45,174 nt of DNA from an uncultured Clostridia bacterium. GTDB lineage: Bacteria > Bacillota > Clostridia > TANB77 > CAG-508. The DNA lies in NCBI GenBank assembly GCA_944388035.1, contig CALXHF010000014.1, forward strand, positions 1 to 45,174, written 5' to 3'. Position 1 is the stretch's first letter; every line of letters begins with the position of its first letter. The position numbers were made by a program, and so were the translations under genes. The notes beneath the pieces were generated by a model that saw only the letters and a list, made by a program, of their open reading frames with translations, searched no databases and was not told the DNA's origin. Shown piece after piece: positions 1-8,932 of the stretch.

Positions 1-243
1 AACTATTAAACAAAGATATCTAAAACTATTTAATTTTCAAAGTACTCTACTATTTTTTTATAACCTTTTAATAAAAAGATAATACTCGTACAAAATTATT
101 TTACACATAAATAATATTTTTGTAAATACCTTATATCAATTTTTTTATTATTAGAAAGTTTTAAAAACTATATTTAATTGATAAAAAAAATGTATTATAA
201 TATAAAAAATAAAAATTTTAGAAATTTAATAGGGGGGGTTAAA
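1..243. other. AT-rich stretch without a gene
   Basis: I see no convincing gene, RNA or repeat here. The last bases carry a G-rich ribosome binding site for the methyltransferase that starts at 244. Confidence 0.6.
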
Positions 244-903
244 ATGATTGAGAAAAATTGGGAAAAAGATTCATTAGAAATAATTAAATCTTATGCTGGA
301 AAAATAGAAAAAAATGACTTTTCAAAATCACTTGCATATAGAGATAAAAAATATGTAAAACTGTTTTTTGATGAATTATTTTCTGGTATACAAATAAATA
401 ATAACTCATCTTTTTTAGATATAGGCTGTGGAATAGCCTTTTTAATAGACTATCTTAAAGAAAATAATATTATAATAGGAAATTATCTAGGAATTGATTT
501 AGTAAAAGAATTTATAAAATATTGTAAAAAGAAATATGATAATTACAATTTTATAGAAGGTAATTTTATTCTAGATAAAATTAAAATAAAAGAAAAATAC
601 GATTATGTGCTAGCAGTTGGAGTATTAGTTTCTAGAACAAGTAATTATAATAAATATCTATTAGAATTCATAAAAAAGATGGTTTGTTGTTCAAATAAAT
701 ATGTATTATTTAATGTAATTACTAAAATAGATAAAGATTCACAAAATTACTTAAATAAAGATGAAATAGGCGGAATTACATCTATTAGTAAAGAAGAATT
801 ACTACAAATATTAGAACTAATACCAAATATCACATATACAATTACTGATAAAAAAATTTTTTCTGACTCTGTTGATACTTTCATACAAATAAAAGTAAAA
901 TGA
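244..903 (+). CDS. class I SAM-dependent methyltransferase
   Basis: A protein of 219 residues with a Rossmann-type SAM-binding core. Motif I reads FLDIGCGIAFL at about residues 57-67, followed by an acidic motif II around YLGIDLVKEF. The ATG at 244 is chosen because a run of seven Gs lies just upstream. The open frame extends further 5' only through a TTG with no ribosome binding site. The substrate cannot be read from the sequence, and nothing nearby suggests a pathway. It resembles the small-molecule methyltransferases (Methyltransf_11/25 type) more than RNA methyltransferases, but that is inference. It appears to be transcribed alone, before the Lon-like gene. Confidence 0.8.
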   Translation: MIEKNWEKDSLEIIKSYAGKIEKNDFSKSLAYRDKKYVKLFFDELFSGIQINNNSSFLDIGCGIAFLIDYLKENNIIIGNYLGIDLVKEFIKYCKKKYDNYNFIEGNFILDKIKIKEKYDYVLAVGVLVSRTSNYNKYLLEFIKKMVCCSNKYVLFNVITKIDKDSQNYLNKDEIGGITSISKEELLQILELIPNITYTITDKKIFSDSVDTFIQIKVK

Positions 904-1002
904 TTTTTTATTTATTTTTTTAAAATTTATTTACTTTTTTAATTAACTAATATAAAATAACAATATACTGGATATAATAAGAAAAAAATATGGAGGAAAC
1001 AA

Positions 1003-3390
1003 ATGAAAAACAAAAATGAATTAAATTATAAAGAATTAAAAATGACGTGTAACCCAAATGTATTTAACTTTGAAACAACAGGAGACTTAGACACAATAGA
1101 AGAAGGAATTGGGCAAGAAAGAGGAATAAAAGCATTAGAATTTGGTCTACAAGTAGATGTAAAAGGTTATAACTTATATCTAGAAGGACCAAGTGGAGTT
1201 GGAAAAACTTTATATACAAAAAATTATTTAAACAAAATAGCTTCAAAGAAAAAAGTACCTTCTGATTGGTGTTATATCTATAATTTTGATAACCCAAATG
1301 AACCAATAGCAGTAGAATTACCATCAGGGCAAGGAAAAGAATTTAAAGAAGCAATGGAAGGTTTTATTAAAGAAATAAGAAAAGATATTAGAAATACATT
1401 TAATAATGATGACTTTGAAAAAGAAAAAGCTTTAATAAAACAAGAATTTGAACAAAAAAGAACAGCTTTGCTTGAGAAATTGAACCAAGATGCATCAAAA
1501 CACAACTTCCAAGTAAAAACAGCACAAAATGGTATTTATATGATGCCAATAGTTAATGGTCAAGTAATAGAAGAAGAAGAATTTGATAAATTAGATGAAG
1601 AAATAAAAAAAGAATATGAAGAAAAATCTGTATTAGTACAAGAACAAATAATGAACGTAATATCACAAATAAAAGAAATAGAACGTGCATCAGATAAAAA
1701 AATATCAGAGTGGCAATCAAACGTAGCACTTCTTACAGTAAATGTTCATATTAATTACTTAAAATCTAAATATAAGAGAAATAAAAAAATAAACAAATTC
1801 TTAAATGATGTAAAAACAGATGTATTAAAAAATATACCAACATTTTTAGAAGACCCATCAAAACAACCACAACAAATGCCACCAAACCCAGCAATGAGAA
1901 AACCAGATCCTTGTTTAAATTATAGAGTAAATCTATTTGTAGATAACTCAAATAGAGAAGGAGCACCTGTTATTATGGACTCTAACTACTCATATAATAA
2001 TATATTCGGAACACTTGAATATGAAAACTATTATGGTGCATTAAAAACAGACCATACAATGTTAAAAGCAGGTCTTATGCAACAAGCAAATGGTGGATAT
2101 ATAATATTTCAAGCAAAAGATTTATTAGCAAATGGTATTTGTTATGAAGCTTTGAAAAAAGCATTAAGAATTAAAGAATTAGGAATAGAAAATGCAAATG
2201 AACAACGTGCCTCAATGACATTAATTTCATTAAAACCAGAACCTATTCCACTTAATTTAAAAGTAATATTAATAGGAAATAGTAGTATATACCAAACATT
2301 ACTTGCAATGGACTCTGATTTTAAAAAACTATTTAAAATAAAAGTCGAATTTGAAGAGTCTGCTAAAATAAATGATGAAAACTTAAATAAACTAGCACAA
2401 ATAATTCACGGTTTTTGTGAACATCAAGAATTACCAGAACTTGATAAAACAGGTATGGCTCGTTTAGTAGAATATTCTTCTAAACTTGCAGGAAGCCATA
2501 GCAAGGTTTCAACAAGGTTTGATGATTTGATGCAAGTAGTAGGAGAAGCAGCAACTTGGGCAAAACTTTCTAAATCCAAAGTAGTTACAGAAAAATACAT
2601 TGATAAAGCATTAGAAGAAAGAGTTGAAAGAGTTAAAAAATATGATGAGAAATATTTAGAAATGATTAAAGAAAATACTCTTTTAATAGATACATCAGGT
2701 TATAAAGTAGGACAATTAAATGGTTTAACCGTTATGTCTGTGGGAGACTACACTTTTGGTAAGCCTGCAAAAATTACAGTAAACACTTACACTGGAAAAA
2801 ATGGTATTGTAAATATAGAAAGAGAAGTTGAAATATCTGGTCCTTCACACTCAAAAGGTGTACTTATACTTACTGGATATTTAGGCGAAATGTTTGCACA
2901 AGATATGCCATTATGTTTAACAGCAAGTATTTGTTTTGAACAATTATATAATGGTGTAGACGGTGATAGTGCTTCTAGTACTGAACTTTATGGACTTCTT
3001 TCTAGCTTATCTGGAATACCAATAAACCAAGCAATAGCAGTTACTGGTTCAGTAAACCAAAAAGGACAAATACAACCAATTGGTGGTGTAAATGAGAAAA
3101 TAGAAGGATATTTCCAAGTATGTAAAGTTCGTGGTTTAGACGGTTCACACGGTGTTATGATACCAGTACAAAATATAGATAATTTACAATTATCTGATGA
3201 AATAATAGATGCTGTAAAAAATAAAAAATTCCACATATATGCTGTTTCTACTATTGAAGAAGGAATTGAAGTTCTAACAGGAGTTCCTGCTGGTAAAAAA
3301 GATAAAGACGGACATTTTCCAGCAGGTACAATAAATCGTCTTGTTTATGAAAAATTAAAAAAATATGCAAAAATAAATACAGAAAAATAA
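1003..3390 (+). CDS. Lon-family ATP-dependent protease (AAA_32 / LonB-LonC-like)
   Basis: A protein of 795 residues. The N-terminal ATPase has Walker A GPSGVGKT at residues 62-69 and a long helical insertion (about 130-270). The C-terminal half is a Lon peptidase domain. The catalytic serine is in DGDSASS (Ser656) and the lysine in GGVNEKIEGY (Lys699), a spacing of 43 residues as in classical Lon. It lacks the N-terminal LAN domain, so it belongs with the Lon-like proteases carrying an AAA_32 module, which in Firmicutes are separate from LonA. The start is supported by TGGAGG upstream. It is probably a cytoplasmic quality-control protease; its substrates are unknown. A bidirectional terminator follows at 3419-3457. 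Confidence 0.92.
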   Translation: MKNKNELNYKELKMTCNPNVFNFETTGDLDTIEEGIGQERGIKALEFGLQVDVKGYNLYLEGPSGVGKTLYTKNYLNKIASKKKVPSDWCYIYNFDNPNEPIAVELPSGQGKEFKEAMEGFIKEIRKDIRNTFNNDDFEKEKALIKQEFEQKRTALLEKLNQDASKHNFQVKTAQNGIYMMPIVNGQVIEEEEFDKLDEEIKKEYEEKSVLVQEQIMNVISQIKEIERASDKKISEWQSNVALLTVNVHINYLKSKYKRNKKINKFLNDVKTDVLKNIPTFLEDPSKQPQQMPPNPAMRKPDPCLNYRVNLFVDNSNREGAPVIMDSNYSYNNIFGTLEYENYYGALKTDHTMLKAGLMQQANGGYIIFQAKDLLANGICYEALKKALRIKELGIENANEQRASMTLISLKPEPIPLNLKVILIGNSSIYQTLLAMDSDFKKLFKIKVEFEESAKINDENLNKLAQIIHGFCEHQELPELDKTGMARLVEYSSKLAGSHSKVSTRFDDLMQVVGEAATWAKLSKSKVVTEKYIDKALEERVERVKKYDEKYLEMIKENTLLIDTSGYKVGQLNGLTVMSVGDYTFGKPAKITVNTYTGKNGIVNIEREVEISGPSHSKGVLILTGYLGEMFAQDMPLCLTASICFEQLYNGVDGDSASSTELYGLLSSLSGIPINQAIAVTGSVNQKGQIQPIGGVNEKIEGYFQVCKVRGLDGSHGVMIPVQNIDNLQLSDEIIDAVKNKKFHIYAVSTIEEGIEVLTGVPAGKKDKDGHFPAGTINRLVYEKLKKYAKINTEK

Positions 3391-3418
3391 TTTTTTTAAA
3401 AAAATAATATAAACATAT

Positions 3419-3457
3419 AAAAAACTAGAAAGAATTTTAAAAACTTTCTAGTTTTTG
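3419..3457. terminator. bidirectional intrinsic terminator
   Basis: A 13-bp stem AAAAACTAGAAAG / CTTTCTAGTTTTT serves the convergent Lon-like and Rpn-family genes; each strand has its own U tract. Confidence 0.85.
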
Positions 3458-3461
3458 TAAA

Positions 3462-4358
3462 TTATAATTTTTTAATTTCATCTATAGATAACCCTGTTAT
3501 TTCTGATATTTCTCCTAATGTAAGATTTTTTTGTTTTAATTTTTTCGCAATTTCTTTTTCTTTGTTTATTTCACCTTGCTTTTTTCCTTGTTCATGCCCT
3601 GCCTCAAAACCTTCCTTATGTCCTTCATTATATCCGTCTATTTTGGTGGTATTCATTTCTATTACGTATTTTTCTTTCCAGTCTGCTATTCTCTGCATAA
3701 TAGGGTCATTACTTATTTTTTCTAGTTTTTCTTTGGCTTTTTTTACTCCTTCATTATGCTCCATTATTTTTACCACCTCTTTCGATTCTGGGTTCTCCAA
3801 AAAATACAACCAATCTAATAGTTTCCTTGTGTCCTTATTTCCTTTATTTTTGTATATCTTTGACATTTCTATTATATCTAGTTCTAGTAGGTTTGTCAAT
3901 ACAATTTTTCTTTCTTTTGTCTCTATTAGTTTATATTTAGAAATAAAGTCTAGCTCTTTTAATTTTGGTATTTCTCCATTTAATAATATTATTACTATTG
4001 TTCTTTCTAAATTTTGATAGCTTTGCCCCTTTTTTAAATTTCTTGTATATGCTTTTCCCCAATAGAAAAGTATTCTTTCTATTATTTCTCCTGTATATAC
4101 CATTTGCATTTCTATATTACAAGTTGTATTATTATTAAACCTTACTATAACATCTAATATTCCCATTTTATCTTCTGGATTAAATTTTCTAAGTATTGGG
4201 TTATTACTTAAATCTACATCTGAAATTTCTTCTCCTAGAATTGCTTCTAATAATTCTTTTGTAATAAATTCACTTCCTACTTCTCCAAACAAAACCTGGA
4301 AAACAGAGTCTATTTTTGGAGAAAGAAGATGAGTAGTTTCTTTAGCCGTTTCTTCCAT
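3462..4358 (-). CDS. Rpn / PD-(D/E)XK nuclease-family protein
   Basis: About 298 residues, matching the Rpn family (recombination-promoting nuclease, also annotated as PD-(D/E)XK transposase). The N-terminus has the typical opening PKIDSVFQVLFGE. The nuclease core shows an acidic residue in GILDVIVRF and then NIEMQM, which fits the D...ExQ pattern. The C-terminus is a charged region rich in GHxxG-type repeats (GYNEGHKEGFEAGHEQGKKQGE) followed by a short helix-turn-helix-like tail (LTLGEISEITGLSIDEIKKL). The ATG is preferred over an in-frame TTG six bases upstream because AAGGAG lies about 8 bases before it. In E. coli the Rpn proteins are DNA endonucleases that stimulate RecA-independent recombination; the role here is inferred only from family. 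Confidence 0.85.
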   Translation of the reverse strand: MEETAKETTHLLSPKIDSVFQVLFGEVGSEFITKELLEAILGEEISDVDLSNNPILRKFNPEDKMGILDVIVRFNNNTTCNIEMQMVYTGEIIERILFYWGKAYTRNLKKGQSYQNLERTIVIILLNGEIPKLKELDFISKYKLIETKERKIVLTNLLELDIIEMSKIYKNKGNKDTRKLLDWLYFLENPESKEVVKIMEHNEGVKKAKEKLEKISNDPIMQRIADWKEKYVIEMNTTKIDGYNEGHKEGFEAGHEQGKKQGEINKEKEIAKKLKQKNLTLGEISEITGLSIDEIKKL

Positions 4359-4523
4359 AGGCAAAACTCCTTTCTTGATTTTTTAGTTTTAATTTTTAGT
4401 TTTTATTTTTTCTTTGAAATAAACGAAAAAAATATTTGAAAAAATTAAATTATTGAAAAATTATATTAATATAATAATACATTTTTATTGAAAAGTCAAC
4501 ATAAATCGTTCGACTTAATTCGA

Positions 4524-4554
4524 CAAAAAGTGCAATATTACTTAAATTGCACCA
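4524..4554 (-). terminator. intrinsic terminator after the DUF4363 gene
   Basis: On the minus strand the arms GTGCAAT and ATTGCAC are followed by five Ts. It lies about 20 bases beyond the DUF4363 stop codon, in a 215-base gap that otherwise holds nothing recognisable. Confidence 0.6.
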
Positions 4555-4573
4555 AAATCATAAACCTTTCATA

Positions 4574-5005
4574 TTAAAATATATTTTCTAAATTAAATTT
4601 ATATTTTTCTTCTATATGTTTTAAAATAAAAATACTCTTATCTAGTTCTTTTACCGCTTCATTATATTCTTCAGTTTCTACTAAACTATTTAAACCAGTT
4701 AAATTATCTTCTACTTTCTCTAATTCATTATGTTCTATATAATAAGCAAGCTTATTATGTCTAGATTCCCAGTCTTTTGTTATATTGTTAATTTCTTCTA
4801 ATAATTCTTTATTATCATCAAAGTTATCTTGGTTGTTTTCTTTATCATTTTCTTTTTTTTCTATTTTTAAACTTATATTTTCTTTTAAATTTTCTAAATT
4901 ATTAGATAAATCTAAAACAGATTCTTTTGTATAATTTTGCGTTATAATATTTCCAATAATTATTAAAATAAAAATTACAATAGATATTATTAACTCTTTT
5001 TTCAT
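4574..5005 (-). CDS. DUF4363-like membrane-anchored protein
   Basis: A 143-residue protein with one N-terminal membrane segment (LIISIVIFILIIIGNII) followed by a long charged helical domain, which probably sits outside the cell. The helical part has the character of DUF4363 proteins, which in Clostridia commonly sit beside DUF421 genes. Its ATG lies two bases after the stop codon of the upstream DUF421 gene, so the two are probably translationally coupled. The AAAGGTG ahead of it lies inside the end of that gene. The function is unknown. Confidence 0.75.
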   Translation of the reverse strand: MKKELIISIVIFILIIIGNIITQNYTKESVLDLSNNLENLKENISLKIEKKENDKENNQDNFDDNKELLEEINNITKDWESRHNKLAYYIEHNELEKVEDNLTGLNSLVETEEYNEAVKELDKSIFILKHIEEKYKFNLENIF

Positions 5006-5007
5006 CA

Positions 5008-5685
5008 CTAAACACCTTTCTCTTTTCTCTGGCAAAAAATTTGACCTTTACCATCTATTGTCACAACTAGAGCCTCTTCTGGCTTGATTTCAAATTTTTC
5101 AACCTGTTTTTTTAACCAATTATAATTCTTACCAATTGCTTCTAAATTTTTTGCCATAACTTTCCCATCTATTACTAAATCATATGGTATACCTTCATAT
5201 TCTGGAGTAATATTAAAATCTTCTGGTATTGTATTTCTTTTTTCTGGTTTTAAAATTACTGTTACTTGCCCACTTGTCTCTAAAATTGCATATTCGACAT
5301 CACCTAAATTTATTACATTATTTCCTCTTAATCTTTCTTCTAATTCATTAATCGTAAATCTTTCCTTCTTCAAATTCTTCTCATTTATCTTTCCTCTATA
5401 TATTAAAATACTTGGTTTTCCACAAATTATTTCTCTTGCTTTTGAACTTTTTAAATTTATCACTGAAATAATCAAATGCATAATTAAAAGGCCTAGAATT
5501 GGTATTATGCCATTAAATATAGGAACTCCTGTATCTGTCATTGGAATTGAAGCCAAATCTGCTATCATAATTGATATAGCAAGTTCAAAAGGTTGCAACT
5601 GTCCTATTTCTCTTTTTCCCATAAGTCTCATAACTATTAAAACTATTATATATAAAACAATTGATCTGAAAAATGTAATTAACAT
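5008..5685 (-). CDS. DUF421 (YetF-type) membrane protein
   Basis: A 225-residue protein. The N-terminal 85 residues contain three membrane segments and the signature MGKREIGQLQPFELAISIMIADLAS (split here as MGKREIGQLQPFEL and AISIMIADLAS). The C-terminal part is the soluble DUF421/YetF domain, with NELEERLRGNNV and DVEYAILETSGQVTVI. The start is supported by TAGGTG five bases upstream. DUF421 proteins are widespread in spore formers and several are sporulation- or germination-associated, but no biochemical role can be stated. It is first in an operon with the DUF4363 gene. Confidence 0.88.
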   Translation of the reverse strand: MLITFFRSIVLYIIVLIVMRLMGKREIGQLQPFELAISIMIADLASIPMTDTGVPIFNGIIPILGLLIMHLIISVINLKSSKAREIICGKPSILIYRGKINEKNLKKERFTINELEERLRGNNVINLGDVEYAILETSGQVTVILKPEKRNTIPEDFNITPEYEGIPYDLVIDGKVMAKNLEAIGKNYNWLKKQVEKFEIKPEEALVVTIDGKGQIFCQRKEKGV

Positions 5686-5863
5686 TATTACACCTACTTT
5701 TCTTTTTTTCTGTATTTTTCTTTCTTATCTTTATTTATTTTTAACAAATTTTTACTTTAATATACAAATAAAAATAGTATAAATAAATTTTTTTTGTGAA
5801 TAATAAAATTATAACCTTAAAAAAATTTACATTATGAATTTAAAACTAAGGAGGGGAATTTAA

Positions 5864-6238
5864 ATGTCAGATATGGACACAAGTAATTCTCAAAGCAAAA
5901 CTTCCACTGCTTGGCAAATTATAGGTAGGTTTATTGCCTCAGCTGTAGTTTTAGCTATCACTGCATTTTTTACACCAGGTTTTACAATAAACAATATTTG
6001 GACTTTAGCAATTGCTGCTATTGTTTTAAGTTTAATTGACTATTTAGTAGTTAAATTTACAGGTTTACACGCAAGCCCATTTGGTAAAGGCTTTGTTGGT
6101 TTTGCCTTAGCTGCAATTACTTTATATGTTACTCAATTCTTTGTTGCTGGTTACTCTATTTCTTGGGTCGCTGCAATTATTGGTGCATTAATTTATGGTG
6201 TTGTTGATTACTTTATTCCTGGAAATCAAGAGATGTAG
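5864..6238 (+). CDS. YvlD / phage-holin-4-superfamily 4TM membrane protein
   Basis: A 124-residue protein with a hydrophilic N-terminus of about 15 residues and four hydrophobic segments (around IIGRFIASAVVLAITAFF, WTLAIAAIVLSLIDYLVV, GFVGFALAAITLYVTQFF and WVAAIIGALIYGVVDYF). This is the layout of the 4TM family that includes Bacillus YvlD, often annotated as a phage holin although it is chromosomal and not linked to lysis. AAGGAGGGG gives a strong ribosome binding site. There are no phage genes around it, so a phage holin role is not supported. A terminator follows at 6240. Confidence 0.8.
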   Translation: MSDMDTSNSQSKTSTAWQIIGRFIASAVVLAITAFFTPGFTINNIWTLAIAAIVLSLIDYLVVKFTGLHASPFGKGFVGFALAAITLYVTQFFVAGYSISWVAAIIGALIYGVVDYFIPGNQEM

Positions 6239-6239
6239 T

Positions 6240-6275
6240 AAAAACAGGTTAAGAATAAAATCTTAACCTGTTTTT
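6240..6275. terminator. bidirectional intrinsic terminator
   Basis: A 14-bp stem AAAACAGGTTAAGA / TCTTAACCTGTTTT with a 6-base loop. It ends the YvlD-type gene and touches the stop codon of the convergent small gene. Confidence 0.9.
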
Positions 6276-6513
6276 AAGCCATTTGACTATAACAGTATTT
6301 CTTTATTTGTTCTTCTAGCTCTTTTTCAGAAAAGTTTGGAATAGAATATTTTTTACCATAATATTTTATTTCTACTCTTTCATAGCCGAAACACTCATTA
6401 ATAACTACATCTGCTATAGCAAACCTATAATTCTTATAATACACATCAACAAAAAAGCAATTTTCTCCTCTCCTAGAATATATACATCTTGAAGAAAATT
6501 TATACTGTACCAT
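6274..6513 (-). CDS. hypothetical protein, 79 aa
   Basis: Not recognised. A soluble-looking protein with many aromatic residues, four cysteines and beta-like alternation in the first half (FFVDVYYKNYRFAIADVVI), then a helical tail (SEKELEEQIKKYCYSQ). A clear AAGGA ribosome binding site lies upstream, and the gene fits neatly before a terminator, so it is probably real. It is flanked upstream by the 33-bp repeat region. Confidence 0.6.
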   Translation of the reverse strand: MVQYKFSSRCIYSRRGENCFFVDVYYKNYRFAIADVVINECFGYERVEIKYYGKKYSIPNFSEKELEEQIKKYCYSQMA

Positions 6514-6605
6514 AAGAATTCCTTTCTAGAAAGTATTTACAAACTAGAATTATATATTTTTATACTCAGGATTATATATATTATTATAAATAAATGTCAA
6601 GAAAA

Positions 6606-6778
6606 ATTAAAATTTATTTTCAAAAAATTAAAATTTATTTTCAAATAACACTTTTTGGTATGAATATTTATATTGAACCAACACTTTTTGGCACGAATAT
6701 TTATATCAAATCAACACTTTTTGGTACGAATGTCTGTGTCAGAACAACACTTTTTTGTATGAATATTTTATTTTATTT
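6606..6778. repeat. intergenic tandem repeats (2 x 20 bp, then 4 x 33 bp)
   Basis: Two copies of a 20-bp unit (core ATTAAAATTTATTTTCAAA) run from 6606. Four copies of a 33-bp unit follow, starting at 6647, 6680, 6713 and 6746. Each 33-bp unit opens with AACACTTTTT and has a conserved centre G(G)TAYGAATRT; copy 3 is the most diverged and copy 4 is decayed. The period is a multiple of three, which leaves an open frame on the plus strand, but there is no ribosome binding site and the translation is low in complexity, so I do not call a gene. The array fills most of a 300-base intergenic gap. Confidence 0.85.
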
Positions 6779-6787
6779 CACATTTTT

Positions 6788-6817
6788 AAAAAAAAGAAAC
6801 CTTTTTTATGGTTTCTA
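6788..6817 (-). terminator. intrinsic terminator of the UDP-sugar gene pair
   Basis: On the minus strand the stem AGAAACC / GGTTTCT is followed by eight Ts. It begins at the stop codon of the beta-helix gene. Confidence 0.85.
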
Positions 6818-7480
6818 TACTTTTTCTACTATCTCATTTTTATTTTTATAAATCCTATTTTTCTTAATAACACCTCTTACTGAAGATAATGGATAAATAT
6901 TAGTATTTCTTCCAATTACAGTACCTGGGTTTAATACAGAATTACAACCAACTTCTACATTATCACCAAGCATTGCCCCGAATTTCTTAAGACCTGTTTC
7001 TATTTGTTCTTCTTTTCCTTTTACTACTACAAGTTTCTTATCAGATTTTACATTAGAAGTTATAGAACCTGCTCCCATATGTGCTTTATATCCTAAAATA
7101 GAATCTCCTACATAATTATAATGTGGCACTTGCACTTTATTAAATAAAATAACATTTTTAAGTTCTGTAGAATTCCCAACAACAGCTCCGTTTCCTACAA
7201 TTGCTTTTCCTCTAATAAAAGCACAATGTCTTACTTCTGCATCTTCCCCAATAATTGCAGGTCCATTAATATATGCTGTAGGATATACTTTAGCAGATTT
7301 TGCTATCCATATATTTTCTCCCTTTTTCTCATATACATTTTTATCTAATTTATTTCCAAGTTCAATTATAAATTCTTCTATATGTGGTAAAACTTCCCAA
7401 GGATATGTAAATTTTTCTAATAACTCTTTTGCAATAGTTTCATCTAAATTATATAAATTTTTTATTTTACAGTCTTCCAT
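6815..7480 (-). CDS. left-handed beta-helix protein, GlmU C-terminal-like
   Basis: A 221-residue protein built of hexapeptide repeats from about residue 60 on (for example AKVYPTAYINGPAIIGEDAEV, split as AKVYPTAYINGP and AIIGEDAEV). The N-terminus (YPWEVLPHIEEFI) is typical of the stand-alone nucleotidyltransferase-like beta-helix proteins that resemble the acyltransferase half of GlmU. It starts 11 bases after the UDPGP gene, with an AAGGAG site, so the two form an operon. Known GlmU enzymes acetylate glucosamine-1-phosphate and then add UMP on one chain. Here the two folds are on separate proteins, which suggests a split UDP-sugar pathway; that is inference. Confidence 0.8.
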   Translation of the reverse strand: MEDCKIKNLYNLDETIAKELLEKFTYPWEVLPHIEEFIIELGNKLDKNVYEKKGENIWIAKSAKVYPTAYINGPAIIGEDAEVRHCAFIRGKAIVGNGAVVGNSTELKNVILFNKVQVPHYNYVGDSILGYKAHMGAGSITSNVKSDKKLVVVKGKEEQIETGLKKFGAMLGDNVEVGCNSVLNPGTVIGRNTNIYPLSSVRGVIKKNRIYKNKNEIVEKV

Positions 7481-7491
7481 ACATATACTCC

Positions 7492-8748
7492 TTAACTATT
7501 TTTTTCTTGCTTATTCCAATATTTCTCATATAACTCTTTTGCAGTTTTTGGACTATCTACACCATCTTTATTTTTAACTGGTGCAAAGTCGTCTTCTCTT
7601 TTCCCTCTTAATATTGCAATATCGTCAAAAAACTCAAAGGCGTCAAAAATAAATGATTCAAATTTATAAGAATTAGGCTCTTCTGGTATAACTTCTTTTC
7701 CATTTTCATCAATATACGAATTTTTCTTGACAGCACTATGATACATTAATGGCTCTGTACTTGCTTTTTCTATTGCTTCTATCGTATATAAATTACACAT
7801 TATATGAGATTCTCCATATTTTAGCTCTCCATCTGCATCTACTTCTTCTGCCATACTCTCTGGAAGTTCAGCATATTCAATAACCTTTGGATGGTTATTC
7901 ATTTTACAGAAGACTCCAACTTTTTCATGTGGATTTGCTTTTACAACTGATTTAGAAGCAATTTGTACATTTTTATCAATTGCCATGCCAAGTAATGTTA
8001 CGTCTGCCATTTTTAAAAGTACATTATCTACTCCACCAATAAATACCCATTTAATACCTTTATCCTTCATATCAGCTAACGCTCCACTTGCTCTTAAAGA
8101 AGAATATGTGCCACCATTTCCATCAGAAGCCTCTTTTATTTTCATATCTTTACTAATTAACAATTTTCCGTCAAAATCAACCAAAGGAAGTTCACTTTGT
8201 GTAAAAATTGTTATAGCTTCTTTTGGATATCCAAAATAATTGTTCTTTTCTAAAAATTCCACAGTAGCTTTATTATTTTCTTTACTTGTCATTATATACC
8301 ACGGAATTGTTGTATCATATTTCTTATTTGATTCATCTAAATTTTCTTTTAATATTTCAAATAAATATTTTCCTTTACCATAAACATCTAATTTAAAAGT
8401 TCCTTTAGGTCCTGTGTGGCCTAACCTTGTTCCTTGACCACCTGCCATTGTTACAACTGCATATTTTCCGCTTCTTAATATATCTTCACCTAATTTATCA
8501 AACTTTTCTTTTTGCTCTTTAGATAATTTTGCTTTGTCTAAATAAGAAATAGGCTCTATTTTACTTTCTTTAATTTCAATTTTCTTTTTTGTATTATCAT
8601 ATAATTCCATTATTTGATGGAAATCTATTTTTTCTATTTGCTCTAATAATTCTTGTTTTTTTGCTTCATCTAAATTTTTTAAAAGATTAATAATATGATT
8701 TTGATTATAATTCTCAAGCATCTCGATTACATCTTGTTCTTTATTCAT
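7492..8748 (-). CDS. UDPGP type 1 family uridylyltransferase (UAP1-like UDP-sugar pyrophosphorylase)
   Basis: A 418-residue protein. The nucleotide-binding signature is GGQGTRLGHTGPKGTF at about residues 101-116, which is diagnostic of the eukaryote-type UDP-GlcNAc/UDP-glucose pyrophosphorylase family (UDPGP), not of GalU or bacterial GlmU. Further family features are IPWYIMTS and GGVDNVLLKMAD. The enzyme forms a UDP-sugar from UTP and a sugar 1-phosphate. The partner beta-helix protein downstream hints at UDP-N-acetylhexosamine as product, but glucose is not excluded. GAAGGGA precedes the ATG. It would feed cell-wall or glycan synthesis in the cytoplasm. Confidence 0.88.
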   Translation of the reverse strand: MNKEQDVIEMLENYNQNHIINLLKNLDEAKKQELLEQIEKIDFHQIMELYDNTKKKIEIKESKIEPISYLDKAKLSKEQKEKFDKLGEDILRSGKYAVVTMAGGQGTRLGHTGPKGTFKLDVYGKGKYLFEILKENLDESNKKYDTTIPWYIMTSKENNKATVEFLEKNNYFGYPKEAITIFTQSELPLVDFDGKLLISKDMKIKEASDGNGGTYSSLRASGALADMKDKGIKWVFIGGVDNVLLKMADVTLLGMAIDKNVQIASKSVVKANPHEKVGVFCKMNNHPKVIEYAELPESMAEEVDADGELKYGESHIMCNLYTIEAIEKASTEPLMYHSAVKKNSYIDENGKEVIPEEPNSYKFESFIFDAFEFFDDIAILRGKREDDFAPVKNKDGVDSPKTAKELYEKYWNKQEKNS

Positions 8749-8851
8749 CTTTATTCATCCCTTCTTGTTATCTATTCTATTATATGTTTTTCCTCTAATA
8801 TTGCCATTTTATCATAAGCATAAAATTTTATCAAGTTTTTTATAAAACTTG

Positions 8852-8879
8852 TCATATTCAAAAGTTTTGCTCAATATAT
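8852..8879 (+). promoter_or_regulatory. possible sigma-E-type promoter of spoIVA
   Basis: TCATATT at 8852 and CAATATAT at 8872, spaced by 13 bases, resemble the sigma-E consensus (about KMATATT and CATACAMT). It lies about 55 bases before the gene; spoIVA is transcribed by sigma-E in Bacillus. The match is imperfect. Confidence 0.45.
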
Positions 8880-8932
8880 TTAACTAAAAGTATTTAAAGT
8901 AGTACAAACATTTTCTTTAAGGAGGGTATATA

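Noticed and set aside
5864..6238. Prophage remnant, because the gene resembles a holin.
   Set aside because: No other phage genes lie nearby; the YvlD-type 4TM family is chromosomal.
6647..6778. CRISPR array.
   Set aside because: The units are contiguous with no unique spacers, and no cas genes are near.
6594..6851. Plus-strand 85-codon open frame over the 33-bp repeats.
   Set aside because: There is no ribosome binding site, the composition is repetitive, and it runs into the terminator of the opposite gene. The period of three explains the open frame.
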